In this document: piece after piece, positions 1 to 7,667 of the stretch
Numbering within the stretch: the stretch's first letter is position 1
How the letters are laid out: every line of letters begins with the position of its first letter
Assembly (NCBI GenBank): GCA_903824185.1
Contig: CAIJVU010000058.1
Span: 1 to 42,245, forward strand
Source: an uncultured Hyphomicrobiales bacterium
GTDB lineage: Bacteria > Pseudomonadota > Alphaproteobacteria > Rhizobiales > Beijerinckiaceae
Direction: 5' to 3'
Length of the DNA stretch: 42,245 nucleotides
Position numbers and translations under genes: made by a program
Notes under the pieces: model-generated
What the model saw: the letters and a program-made list of their open reading frames with translations, nothing else
Told to the model about the DNA's origin: nothing
Database searches by the model: none

Positions 1-1
1 G

Positions 2-289
2 CGTTATTTTTATGAAAACAAAAACGCAAATATTGAAAACGTGAATTTTAAACTGTCTTTCGATGCTAAACTTGTATCAACAACGCAACTCACATCTATA
101 AATTCAGCTATCGATAACGAATTGAGGTTATTTTTTACGATACAAGATCAAATGGATCCTCAATACAAGTTGTTAAATATAGTTCGAATAGGTGATATTG
201 GTCTAAAAATTCGAAAAATTATTGTAGAAAATCAGTTAAAGTGGTCTGATCCTGACAATCCACTAAACGACAATATGATCGAAAATTAA
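2..289 (+). CDS. Hypothetical protein, 5' truncated by window edge
   Basis: The reading frame is open from base 2 to the TAA at 287-289, so this is probably the last 95 codons of a longer gene. An internal GTG at 41 could also act as a start, but no convincing ribosome binding site precedes it. The visible C-terminus is rich in Lys, Ile, Asn and Asp, has no membrane segment, and shows no motif I recognise. Base composition is clearly more AT-rich than the catabolic modules to the right, so this stretch probably has a different origin. I do not assign a function. Confidence 0.45.
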   Translation, partial: RYFYENKNANIENVNFKLSFDAKLVSTTQLTSINSAIDNELRLFFTIQDQMDPQYKLLNIVRIGDIGLKIRKIIVENQLKWSDPDNPLNDNMIEN

Positions 290-317
290 TTACCTGCTTA
301 TATTGCTAGAATGAGGC

Positions 318-374
318 GGAAGGCAATCAGGACCCCTTAACAACATCCTGCTTCGCATAAGTCCGTTGCCTTCC
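318..374. repeat. Inverted repeat GGAAGGCAA / TTGCCTTCC
   Basis: Perfect 9-bp arms lie at 318-326 and 366-374 around a 39-nt loop, between the truncated left gene and the small minus-strand gene. There is no adjacent U-tract, so it is not a classic terminator. It could be a remnant of a mobile-element end or a weak transcript-end structure. Confidence 0.35.
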
Positions 375-431
375 AAGTTTATCCAAGCATTTTTTGTGCC
401 ATATTTCAATAATAACTTGACATTATGCGAA

Positions 432-842
432 TCACTTTGAACTAAAAGATGTTTTTTCCAAAGCCCCATCCAGTTCGCCCGCCTTAGCAGCGGCTAACAG
501 GGTCACTATTACGCCTTCTAGATTGTCTGGCGTCCCTACAGAGATGGCTGTCATCCCCTTATCAAGAACCAGCCGCTTAAGACCGCTTTTAAGGATCATA
601 TAGAGGCTTCCTGTGGCATCCTTACGCCACCAAGGCTTGATATGTTTCTGGACCTCTATGAGCTGTTTGACGCCTTCGGTGTCTTTGATCCAGCGACGGG
701 CGGTTACTGTATAATATGGATCTTTAGCTAACTCCCTTTGCTCTTCCAATCTATCGATCAGATTCTGACGACGACGGAGCTTAGGGTTCAAATTAGAACT
801 GGTCGGAGCCACTATCAGGCTTAAGGACTTCATATTGGACAT
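432..842 (-). CDS. Small DUF6641-like accessory protein
   Basis: A 136-residue basic protein. I chose the ATG at 842 because AGGAGA lies 6 nt upstream of it on the minus strand; an in-frame start at 890 has no such site. The N-terminus (short Leu/Ser stretch, then VAP, a Pro-Lys-Leu-Arg-Arg-Arg segment and a helix of the form LIDRLEEQRELA) resembles the small DUF6641 proteins often seen on plasmids, prophages and islands. The family's function is not known to me. There are no membrane segments and no catalytic motif. A single-gene unit is likely, read from the AT-rich promoter region to its right, which carries repeats that look like operators. Confidence 0.6.
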   Translation of the reverse strand: MSNMKSLSLIVAPTSSNLNPKLRRRQNLIDRLEEQRELAKDPYYTVTARRWIKDTEGVKQLIEVQKHIKPWWRKDATGSLYMILKSGLKRLVLDKGMTAISVGTPDNLEGVIVTLLAAAKAGELDGALEKTSFSSK

Positions 843-898
843 AGGCTGTCTCCTTTGAATGGACGAAACAGCAACTCCATATAAGTCCATCTATTAGG

Positions 899-977
899 AA
901 AGTATACCTATAACTTTGATGGCTATCGCTTTCAATAGCGACGCCATTTTTAAAAGTTTATACCTGTTTATACTTTT
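899..977 (-). promoter_or_regulatory. Repeat-rich control region upstream of the DUF6641-like gene
   Basis: AAAGT/ACTTT arms at 899-917 enclose TATACCT. AAAAGT/ACTTTT arms at 952-977 also enclose TATACCT, and inside the latter GTTTATAC occurs twice in tandem (956-963 and 966-973) with a 2-nt spacer. A third small inverted repeat, TCGCT/AGCGA, lies between them (around 926-941). The pattern suggests binding sites for an autoregulator or for a regulator encoded elsewhere on the element. No promoter hexamers stand out. Confidence 0.35.
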
Positions 978-995
978 TTAGATGGGAAATTTGGA

Positions 996-1032
996 CAATA
1001 AAAAACCCTGTAAGTCGTTGAACTTACAGGGT
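996..1032 (-). terminator. Rho-independent terminator, minus strand
   Basis: ACCCTGTAAGT (1005-1015) and ACTTACAGGGT (1022-1032) form a perfect 11-bp stem with a 6-nt loop. Read on the minus strand it is followed directly by a run of T. It lies 4 nt beyond a segment matching the 3' end of an initiator tRNA on the same strand, as a native tRNA terminator would. Confidence 0.75.
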
Positions 1033-1036
1033 AATT

Positions 1037-1050
1037 TGGTTGCGGGGGCA
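1037..1050 (-). other. tRNA-fMet 3'-end-like segment, candidate attachment-site core
   Basis: On the minus strand the 14 bases read TGCCCCCGCAACCA, the T-arm/acceptor end plus CCA typical of bacterial initiator tRNA (known for the family; recalled, not searched). The rest of the tRNA is absent: the upstream bases are unrelated. They form instead the second half of an 8-bp inverted repeat (TGGTTGCG at 1037-1044, CGCAACCA at 1051-1058). A tRNA 3' end left beside its terminator is what remains at one junction when an element integrates into a tRNA gene. Confidence 0.4.
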
Positions 1051-1058
1051 CGCAACCA

Positions 1059-1529
1059 CCGTGAATTTATTCTTTGCTGCACTATTTGAAAGGCTATAAA
1101 GTCTGAAGTAGGCAAAAACCTTATTGCCAGCGCGAAACACGCTCCCTCTGCCATTTAAACTTCTAAACAATTGATAATACGTCCAAGTATTCGCCTAGGT
1201 TCATATTCTACAATCTTGATCAATAAAAAACCTTATGACAATAGCCATATTGAGACATTATCTAGACCACCCATTGCAAAAGCTTAGCTGATGATTTTCA
1301 TCAATCATTGGGATGCATTTTTCTGGACCCTGGTTGCAACGAGCAGCTAAAGGCTTGCCGTAATTCAGGTGGCAATTACCCGCAACATGACTTTGGGACA
1401 AGCAAATTGGGGGCTTTCTTTGCCTCGGCTTCACTGGCCGTGCTGATCGCTATGGTTCCTTTTTTCGTCTTACAAAGCCATTACGTCAAAATCGTTATTA
1501 CCAATGCGGACCGCTAATCAGCCTGCCAT
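1059..1529. other. 471-bp stretch without a confident gene
   Basis: This AT-rich spacer lies between the tRNA-like fragment and the end of the SDR gene. A frame at 1308-1517 (TTG start, 69 codons, one hydrophobic segment near its C-terminus, two Cys near its N-terminus) is open but lacks a ribosome binding site and any family resemblance I can name. It also stays open upstream, so it may be the 3' remnant of a membrane protein gene. I see no promoter, RNA gene or repeat that I can support here. Confidence 0.3.
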
Positions 1530-2321
1530 TCAATGGGCCCGCATCGTCAAGCCCCCATCGACCGGCAGGCAAACACCCGTAATATAAGAAGCCTCATCGC
1601 TGGCCAGAAAGGCCGCAGCATGGGCAATGTCCCAGCCTGTACCCATGCGTCCCATGGGGGCGGCTTCATGACGCTCTTTGACCATGTCTTCTTGTGAGGC
1701 ATAATTGGACGAAATTTGTTGATAGATAAGAGGCGTGTCCATCAAACCGGGCATGATGGCATTGGCCCTGATGCCATCCCGCGCATATTGCAGGGCAATG
1801 CCGACAGTGAACTGGTTCACGGCCCCTTTGGCCGCATAATAGACAGAATAGGGATAACCAGTATAGCGAATGGCCGCCACGGAGGAGATATTGGTAATAA
1901 CCCCCTTTCCTTGCTTCAACATGTGCGGAATAACCTGTTTGCAGGCATAAAACATACCTGTAACATTGAGATCCATCTCCCGCTGCCACTCCTCGGCCGT
2001 CAGATCGGGCGGGCCGCCCATTTTGGCATGTCCGACATTGTTATGCAGAATATCAATCCGGCCATAGACCTGAAGCACCTCGGCCACACAGGCCTCTACG
2101 GCTGATAATGACGTCACATCACATTGCAGGGCCAAAGCATGATTTCCCTCGGCACTAATTAATCCGGTTGTTTCTTGGGCGGCTGCAAGATTGACATCCA
2201 CGCACACAACTTGAGCACCCTTACGGGCGTAGGTAACTGCCGATGCTTTGCCATTACCCCAACCAGGACCCACAGACCCGGCACCAAAGACCAAGGCCAT
2301 GCGATCTTGCAGACTTTTCAT
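1530..2321 (-). CDS. SDR family NAD(P)-dependent oxidoreductase
   Basis: A 263-residue classical short-chain dehydrogenase, probably oxidising or reducing a hydroxyl/keto group on the sugar-acid substrate. The start ATG at 2321 is preceded by GAGGGTGG. The N-terminal nucleotide-binding motif is the unusual form GAGSVGPGWGNG, with an insertion relative to TGxxxGxG. NNVG replaces the usual NNAG. The catalytic Ser lies in NISSV and the Tyr/Lys pair in YYAAK. The C-terminus ends in the common PVDGG motif. It lies 35 bp downstream of the LysR gene on the same strand, so the two are probably co-transcribed and divergent from the TRAP/RLP operon. The substrate is not readable from sequence. Confidence 0.85.
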   Translation of the reverse strand: MKSLQDRMALVFGAGSVGPGWGNGKASAVTYARKGAQVVCVDVNLAAAQETTGLISAEGNHALALQCDVTSLSAVEACVAEVLQVYGRIDILHNNVGHAKMGGPPDLTAEEWQREMDLNVTGMFYACKQVIPHMLKQGKGVITNISSVAAIRYTGYPYSVYYAAKGAVNQFTVGIALQYARDGIRANAIMPGLMDTPLIYQQISSNYASQEDMVKERHEAAPMGRMGTGWDIAHAAAFLASDEASYITGVCLPVDGGLTMRAH

Positions 2322-2356
2322 AATTCCACCCTCTTTTTTAAGTGACACGAATTGTT

Positions 2357-3247
2357 TTACCGGCGATGTTCCTTACGCATCCGTTTGATCTCGTCGTCGA
2401 GCCAGGCGATGAGATAGCGCACATCCCTGCGCGCGCGCAAATGCGGATTGATCCAGAGGTCAAGCCGGTGCGGGCCGGCAACAAAACCGAACGGGGCAAC
2501 GATATGGCCGTTGCGGATTTCGTCTTCAACCAGAATCCGCGGCACCATGGCCAGCCCCAGACCACAGGCCGCCGCCTGTATCACCAGATAGAAATGCTCG
2601 AAACTCTCATGTGGATCGAGCCGCATGTCCTTATGCCCGCTGCTTGCGAGCCATTCTTTCCAGCCGTTAGGCCGCGTCTTGGCACCTAGTATGCGGCAGC
2701 GCGCAATATCGCTGACGGAATGCAAACCCATCTGAGCCACATATTCGGGATGGCAGACGGGCCCGACCTCCTCCTGGATCAGACGGTGGACAACCATGTC
2801 GTCATCGGGGCGGTACATGCTGTTGCGGATGGCGACACTGATTTCGTCGCGCCCGGGATGGATGTCGCCGTGGCTGATATTCAATCGCAGATCGATTTCC
2901 GGATGCAGGGATTTGAAGCGGGCCAAGCGCGGGATCAGCCAATACATCATGATCGTTGCCGAACAGGACAAAGTCAGAGGCATCGGTTTGACGCGCGCGA
3001 CCGCCATATTGATCTGTGTGAAGGCATCCGTCAGGGTCATGGCGAGATGCACCCCTTCGGGCGTGGTTTCGATAGCGTGGGGCAGACGCCGCACCAACAA
3101 CAATCCAAATTGCTCCTCGAGCGCACGGATATGCCGGCTTATCGCGCCGTGGGTCACCCCCAGTTCCTGAGCTGCTGCTGACATGCTTCCCATGCGCGCC
3201 GTCGCTTCAAAGGCCCTCAATGCGTTGAGTTGTAAGCGATGCGTCAT
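2357..3247 (-). CDS. LysR family transcriptional regulator (GcvA-like)
   Basis: A 296-residue LysR-type regulator. The N-terminal winged HTH (about residues 5-65) has the typical LRAFEATARMGSMSAAAQEL pattern followed by a recognition helix containing VTHGAISRHI. The rest is a periplasmic-binding-like effector domain (from about residue 90). It is transcribed away from the TRAP-RLP operon, and the 150-bp gap contains an inverted repeat suited to a LysR dimer. The likely job is activation of the divergent operon in response to a pathway intermediate, with autorepression. The effector is unknown. It is the only regulator in the first module, which makes the pairing fairly safe. Confidence 0.9.
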   Translation of the reverse strand: MTHRLQLNALRAFEATARMGSMSAAAQELGVTHGAISRHIRALEEQFGLLLVRRLPHAIETTPEGVHLAMTLTDAFTQINMAVARVKPMPLTLSCSATIMMYWLIPRLARFKSLHPEIDLRLNISHGDIHPGRDEISVAIRNSMYRPDDDMVVHRLIQEEVGPVCHPEYVAQMGLHSVSDIARCRILGAKTRPNGWKEWLASSGHKDMRLDPHESFEHFYLVIQAAACGLGLAMVPRILVEDEIRNGHIVAPFGFVAGPHRLDLWINPHLRARRDVRYLIAWLDDEIKRMRKEHRR

Positions 3248-3292
3248 GATTTGCCCCGTCTTTTCCCTGTGACTTTTTTTAACAGGCTCGTG

Positions 3293-3320
3293 CCATTATA
3301 TGCAATTCCCCTTGCAATGG
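3293..3320. promoter_or_regulatory. Candidate LysR operator between regulator and TRAP operon
   Basis: TGCAA (3301-3305) and TTGCA (3312-3316) form a perfect inverted repeat with a 6-nt spacer, extended by outer CCATT (3293-3297) and AATGG (3316-3320). It sits about 46 bp from the LysR start codon and about 78 bp from the dctQM start. Position and symmetry fit a LysR-type site; the exact promoter hexamers are not clear. Confidence 0.45.
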
Positions 3321-3397
3321 ACGCTCCCTAAACTCGGACAGGTCTAAAATCGGCCCTGATTTAACAAAAATGCAAATAGCCGGTATGGGGGAAGCGC

Positions 3398-5254
3398 ATG
3401 GAACATGAGTCCGCCGGAAATTCCGAGATTGGGGGCCCTCTGGGCCGGATAGACCGGTTTACAGGCCAGATTGTGGAATGCGTGGCCGCCATGTTGGTGG
3501 TGTCGGAAATCGTTGTGCTGCTGAGTGGTGTTGTCAGCCGCTATGTCCTGCACAAACCGATCGTGTGGTCAGACGAACTGGCTTCCTTGTTGTTCATCTG
3601 GCTGGCCATGCTCGGTTCGGCGGTTGCCTATCACAAGGCAGAGCATATGCGCATGACCGTGATTGTCAGCAAATCGACTCCAGCCGTGAAATCCTATCTG
3701 GAAGCCATTGCATTGCTGACAAGCCTTGTCTTTCTGGTACTTTTGCTGGTTCCGGCGATCGATTTTGCCTATGAGGAGCGCCTCATTACCACCCCCGCGT
3801 TGGAAATCTCCAATGCCTGGCGTGCCAGCGCACTACCCGTCGGGCTGGCTTTGATGGTGGTTTTCGGACTTGCCCGCCTTAGCGCCCACGACCTGATGCA
3901 CACGTTATGGATGGCGCTGCTGACGATTGCCATTCTTTGTCTGGCCCTGTGGCTTGCCAAACCTGTCCTTACACTTTTCGGCAAATATAATTTGTTATTG
4001 TTTTTCGTCGTACTCGTCGGTGCGCTGGTTTTTGCCGGCGTGCCCATCGCCTTCGCGTTCGGGCTGGCGACATTCGGCTATATCGCCCTGACGACACGAC
4101 TACCGACATTCGTCATTGTCGGGCGGATGGACGAAGGCATGAGCCATCTCATCCTGCTTGCCGTTCCGCTTTTTGTCTTTCTCGGCTTGTTGATCGAAAT
4201 GACCGGCATGGCGAAAGCCATGGTCGGGTTTCTGGCCAGCATGCTTGGTCATGTGCGCGGCGGTCTGTCCTATGTGCTGGTCGGCGCCATGTATCTGGTT
4301 TCGGGTATTTCCGGTTCCAAAGCCGCGGATATGGCAGCCGTAGCCCCCGTCCTCTTTCCCGAAATGAAAAAGCGCGGCTCCGAGGAAGGCGATCTCGTGG
4401 CCTTGCTGTCGGTTACCGGCGCACAGACGGAAACGATCCCTCCGTCTATCGTTCTTATTACCATCGGATCGGTAACGGGCGTGTCGATTTCCGCGCTGTT
4501 CACCGGCGGCCTGCTTCCAGGCTTGGTGCTTGGTATCATGCTCTGCCTGCTGATCAGGTACCGCTACCGCAACGAAGACCTCAGCGCTGTCAAACGGCCG
4601 TCGGCAGCGATCATCGGAAAGAGTTTTCTTGTGGCCTTCCCGGCTTTGCTGTTGCCCTTCCTCATCCGTGCCGCAGTTGTCGAAGGTGTTGCAACAGCAA
4701 CAGAAGTATCGACCATCGGTATTATCTACACCATTTTTGCAGGAATTTTCATCTACCGGGAATTTCCGCTTAAACGGCTTTATACCATCTTGGTCTCGAC
4801 GGCTTCCCTATCTGGCGCCATTTTGCTGATTATCGGTGCGGCCACCAGCATGGCCTGGGCCCTGACGCAATCCGGATTTTCGGCAGTGCTGGCGGAAGCA
4901 CTTAAAAGCGTACCGGGCGGAGCACCATTTTTCTTGCTGATGTCGGCCATCGCTTTCATAATTCTCGGGTCCGTTCTCGAAGGCATTCCAGCGATTGTGC
5001 TTTTTGGTCCCCTAATGTTTCCGATCGCCCGCCAGATCGGCGTGCACGAGGTCCATTATGCCATGGTTGTCATTCTGGCGATGGGAATCGGTCTGTTCTC
5101 GCCCCCCTTCGGCGTTGGCTATTATGCCGCCTGCGCCATCAGCCGTATTCATCCCGATGCTGGCATCAAACCGATCGGCGGCTATCTTGTAGCCCTGCTG
5201 ATCGGACTGGGCTTCGTCATTGCCATACCCTGGATTTCGATCGGATTTCTGTAA
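3398..5254 (+). CDS. TRAP transporter fused permease, DctQ-DctM
   Basis: A 618-residue fused permease of a tripartite ATP-independent periplasmic (TRAP) transporter, which takes up organic acids using a sodium or proton gradient. The small DctQ domain (about residues 20-180) has the WSDELASLLFIWLAMLG signature and four membrane spans. The large DctM domain follows from about residue 190 with about a dozen spans, including the conserved SGSKAADMAAVAPVLFPEM and TETIPPSIVLI segments. The fusion is natural: one uninterrupted frame, full length for both parts. It heads the operon and works with either of two DctP binding proteins encoded downstream. The hairpin overlapping its stop codon may separate its mRNA from that of dctP. 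Confidence 0.93.
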   Translation: MEHESAGNSEIGGPLGRIDRFTGQIVECVAAMLVVSEIVVLLSGVVSRYVLHKPIVWSDELASLLFIWLAMLGSAVAYHKAEHMRMTVIVSKSTPAVKSYLEAIALLTSLVFLVLLLVPAIDFAYEERLITTPALEISNAWRASALPVGLALMVVFGLARLSAHDLMHTLWMALLTIAILCLALWLAKPVLTLFGKYNLLLFFVVLVGALVFAGVPIAFAFGLATFGYIALTTRLPTFVIVGRMDEGMSHLILLAVPLFVFLGLLIEMTGMAKAMVGFLASMLGHVRGGLSYVLVGAMYLVSGISGSKAADMAAVAPVLFPEMKKRGSEEGDLVALLSVTGAQTETIPPSIVLITIGSVTGVSISALFTGGLLPGLVLGIMLCLLIRYRYRNEDLSAVKRPSAAIIGKSFLVAFPALLLPFLIRAAVVEGVATATEVSTIGIIYTIFAGIFIYREFPLKRLYTILVSTASLSGAILLIIGAATSMAWALTQSGFSAVLAEALKSVPGGAPFFLLMSAIAFIILGSVLEGIPAIVLFGPLMFPIARQIGVHEVHYAMVVILAMGIGLFSPPFGVGYYAACAISRIHPDAGIKPIGGYLVALLIGLGFVIAIPWISIGFL

Positions 5255-5266
5255 GAAACCCGATCG
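5238..5266 (+). other. Intercistronic hairpin overlapping the dctQM stop codon
   Basis: A 12-bp stem with one mismatch (5238-5249 with 5255-5266) encloses a 5-nt loop that holds the TAA stop of dctQM. There is no U-tract, so processing or mRNA stabilisation is more likely than termination. It lies 63 bp before the first dctP. Confidence 0.45.
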
Positions 5267-5329
5267 GAGGAATGCGCGTCGAAATATTACAAGTCGAACG
5301 ATACATGAAACAGAGAGGGAGGACCATCG

Positions 5330-6337
5330 ATGACAGTTTTTAACCGCCGTCAATTGCTTGTGGCCGCTGCCGGGACGATTGCAATGCCCCATATCGGCAA
5401 GGCCGCCGAGCCGGAATTCCGTTTGAAATTCGGCAATATCGTTTCCGCCGACCATCCGTTGAACATCTATATGGGCAAAGCTCGCGACAAGATCGTCAAA
5501 GAATCAGATGGCCGCGTGACGATCGATCTGTTCCCGAAAAACCAGCTCGGCTCTGATGCTGACATGCTGAGTCAGTTACGCTCAGGCGCTTTGGAATTGT
5601 TTGCCCAGACGGGCGTTTTGATGTCGACACTTGTACCTGTCGCTTCCATCAACGGCGTGGGCTTCGCCTACCCCGATTACGGAAAAGTGTGGGAATCACT
5701 CGATGGCAAGCTCGGCAAACATATCCGCGATTCATTTGCCAAAGCCGGACTGGTCTGCATGGAAAAATCGTGGAATCACGGTTTCCGGCAAACCACATCG
5801 TCCACGCGCCCGATTCTCAAGCCCGACGATTTCCAGGGCTTCAAAATCCGTGTCCCGCCATCCCCGCTCTGGACCTCGATGTTCAAGGCCTTCGGCGCAT
5901 CGCCCGTTTCCATTCCATGGGCTGAAACCTATACGGCCATGCAGACAAAAATTGCCGACGGGCTTGAACAACCCCTGATCGGCCTGCTCGTCGACAAGAT
6001 GTACGAAGTGCAGAAATATTGCATGCAAACCAACCACATGTGGGATGGATTCTGGGTTCTGTCGAGCCAGCGCGTGTGGGATAATATTCCGTCGAACATG
6101 CGCGATATCATCGAACGCAACATCAATGCGGAAGCCCTCAACCAGCGCGCCGAAGTGGAATTTATGAATGACAATCTTAAGGGGCAGCTGCAAAAGCTCG
6201 GATTGGAATTCCATAATGTCAATAATGAAGCCTTCCGCCAGAAACTAGTGTCGGCAGGCTTTTACACCGAATGGCATAAGCGTTACGGCGAAGAGGCTTG
6301 GGCCTTGCTCGAAGCAACCACAGGAAAACTGGGATAA
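5330..6337 (+). CDS. dctP: TRAP transporter substrate-binding protein DctP (first copy)
   Basis: A 335-residue periplasmic solute receptor of the DctP family. The start follows GAGGGAGGA. The N-terminus has a Tat-like NRRQLL followed by a hydrophobic stretch and a likely signal cleavage near KAAEPE (about residue 26). Family hallmarks are the LRSGALELF segment and GFKIRVP (about residues 160-170), whose Arg binds the substrate carboxylate in characterised DctPs. It is clearly paralogous to the second DctP encoded at 9891-10907 (shared SSTR, GFKIRVP, YEVQKYC, TNHMWDG and AGFYTEW blocks). It is flanked by hairpins on both sides, consistent with higher expression than the permease. The substrate is probably a polyhydroxy carboxylate, inferred from the RLP/kinase neighbours. 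Confidence 0.93.
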   Translation: MTVFNRRQLLVAAAGTIAMPHIGKAAEPEFRLKFGNIVSADHPLNIYMGKARDKIVKESDGRVTIDLFPKNQLGSDADMLSQLRSGALELFAQTGVLMSTLVPVASINGVGFAYPDYGKVWESLDGKLGKHIRDSFAKAGLVCMEKSWNHGFRQTTSSTRPILKPDDFQGFKIRVPPSPLWTSMFKAFGASPVSIPWAETYTAMQTKIADGLEQPLIGLLVDKMYEVQKYCMQTNHMWDGFWVLSSQRVWDNIPSNMRDIIERNINAEALNQRAEVEFMNDNLKGQLQKLGLEFHNVNNEAFRQKLVSAGFYTEWHKRYGEEAWALLEATTGKLG

Positions 6338-6347
6338 AAAAATATTA

Positions 6348-6372
6348 GGCTGTGTAACAACACAGCCTTTTT
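6348..6372 (+). terminator. Hairpin with U-tract after first dctP, inside the operon
   Basis: GGCTGTGT (6348-6355) pairs with ACACAGCC (6360-6367) around an AACA loop, followed by TTTTT. It has the form of an intrinsic terminator but stands 17 bp before the RLP start in an otherwise co-directional operon. Partial termination would give more transporter mRNA than enzyme mRNA. Confidence 0.75.
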
Positions 6373-6389
6373 GTTAGGGAATGCATAAA

Positions 6390-7667
6390 ATGCCAATTGA
6401 ATTGCCTGCCACGCAATGGATCGAAGCGGATTATCTTCTCGAAAGCTATATGGATATCGGCCGTACGGCTGCAATCATGGCAGGCGAGCAATCCAGCGGA
6501 ACCTTCATTTCCGTACCGGGTGAAACCGAAGACCTCAAAAAGCGTTACGCGGCAAGCGTTGTGAATATCCGCCCCTGCGCGGATTTGCAAGACCAGCCAT
6601 CCCTGCCTTCGACCGGCTGGAGCAAAGACAAAGCAGGTCCGCTCAAGCGGGCTTATGTCACATTGCGCTGGCCCGCGGCCAATATCGGCGCGTCTTTGCC
6701 GAATCTGATGGCAACCATTGCAGGCAATCTCTACGAATTGCGGCATGTCACGGGTCTGAAGCTGCTTGATATCCGTTTGCCACATGCTTTTGCTGAACGC
6801 TATAACGGCCCGCGTTTTGGCATATCCGGAACACGCAGGCTTACACAGGTCGAAAACCGGCCGCTGATCGGCACGATCATCAAACCGAGTATCGGGCTTT
6901 CCGCGCAGGAAACGGCCGCAATGGTCAAATCTTTGTGCGAGGCGGGCATCGATTTCATCAAGGATGACGAATTGCAATCGGACGGGACGGGATGTCCGTT
7001 TGAGACGCGTGTCGAGCAGGTGATGCGAGTCATCAACGATCACGCGGCAAAAACAGGGCGCAAGGTCATGTTTGCCTTCAATCTGACCGGCGAACTCGAC
7101 CAGATGCGCCACAGGCATGATTTTCTGCTCAAGCATGAAGCAACATGCATGATGGCAAGCATTCATTCTGTCGGCCTGACGGGTTTTATCGAACTGGCCC
7201 GTTTTGCCGAAATCCCGATCCACGCACACCGCAACGGATGGGGCTACCTGAGCCGCCATCCACTTTTGGGCTGGTCTTATGTCGCATGGCAAAAAATCTG
7301 GCGGTTGGCCGGGGCCGACCACATGCATGTGAACGGATTATCCAATAAGTTTTCTGAACCCGACGAAAGTGTGCTCGCATCCGCACGTACCTGCCTGACC
7401 CCGCTGTTTGTAGACAAGCCCTGCCTGTCCCTTCCTGTTTTCTCTTCCGGTCAAACCGCGCGCGTGGTCGAAGCCACACACAAAGCAATACAATCGTCCG
7501 ATCTGCTGTTTACTGCAGGCGGAGGTGTTCTCGGACATCGCAACGGTCTGGCCGCGGGTGTACGTTCCCTGCGTTTGGCCTGGGATCTTGCCTTGACGGG
7601 ACAATCGGTCATGCAGGCGGCGAAGTATGATAATGACCTTCATCTGGCGCTGGAGATGCAGTCATGA
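6390..7667 (+). CDS. RuBisCO-like protein (form IV), probable 3-oxo sugar-acid phosphate decarboxylase/transcarboxylase
   Basis: 425 residues. The ATG at 6390 has AGGGA 9 nt upstream; an in-frame ATG at 6381 abuts that site and is unlikely. It keeps the RuBisCO barrel signatures: KPSIGL (Lys165, equivalent of Lys175), FIKDDE with the carbamylated Lys191 and metal ligands Asp193/Glu194, a His-rich strand (278-280), loop-6 Lys320 and a GGGV phosphate-binding strand near 377. Several RuBisCO residues differ (Ser for Lys in KPKLG; no HRAMH), so CO2 fixation is unlikely. RLPs paired with a DUF1537 kinase act on 3-oxo-isoapionate 4-phosphate in apionate catabolism (OiaX or decarboxylase types). The kinase gene overlaps this one by 4 bp, supporting the same sequence of reactions. 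The exact substrate and outcome are open. Confidence 0.88.
   Translation: MPIELPATQWIEADYLLESYMDIGRTAAIMAGEQSSGTFISVPGETEDLKKRYAASVVNIRPCADLQDQPSLPSTGWSKDKAGPLKRAYVTLRWPAANIGASLPNLMATIAGNLYELRHVTGLKLLDIRLPHAFAERYNGPRFGISGTRRLTQVENRPLIGTIIKPSIGLSAQETAAMVKSLCEAGIDFIKDDELQSDGTGCPFETRVEQVMRVINDHAAKTGRKVMFAFNLTGELDQMRHRHDFLLKHEATCMMASIHSVGLTGFIELARFAEIPIHAHRNGWGYLSRHPLLGWSYVAWQKIWRLAGADHMHVNGLSNKFSEPDESVLASARTCLTPLFVDKPCLSLPVFSSGQTARVVEATHKAIQSSDLLFTAGGGVLGHRNGLAAGVRSLRLAWDLALTGQSVMQAAKYDNDLHLALEMQS

Noticed and set aside
3398-5254. DctQ-DctM fusion as a sequencing or assembly artefact
   Set aside because: The frame is continuous with an intact linker and both domains are full length. Such fusions are known in TRAP transporters.
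6390-7667. True RuBisCO large subunit (CO2 fixation)
   Set aside because: KPSIGL instead of KPKLG, no HRAMH segment, length 425, no small subunit or phosphoribulokinase nearby. The kinase neighbour and TRAP transport fit a form IV RLP.
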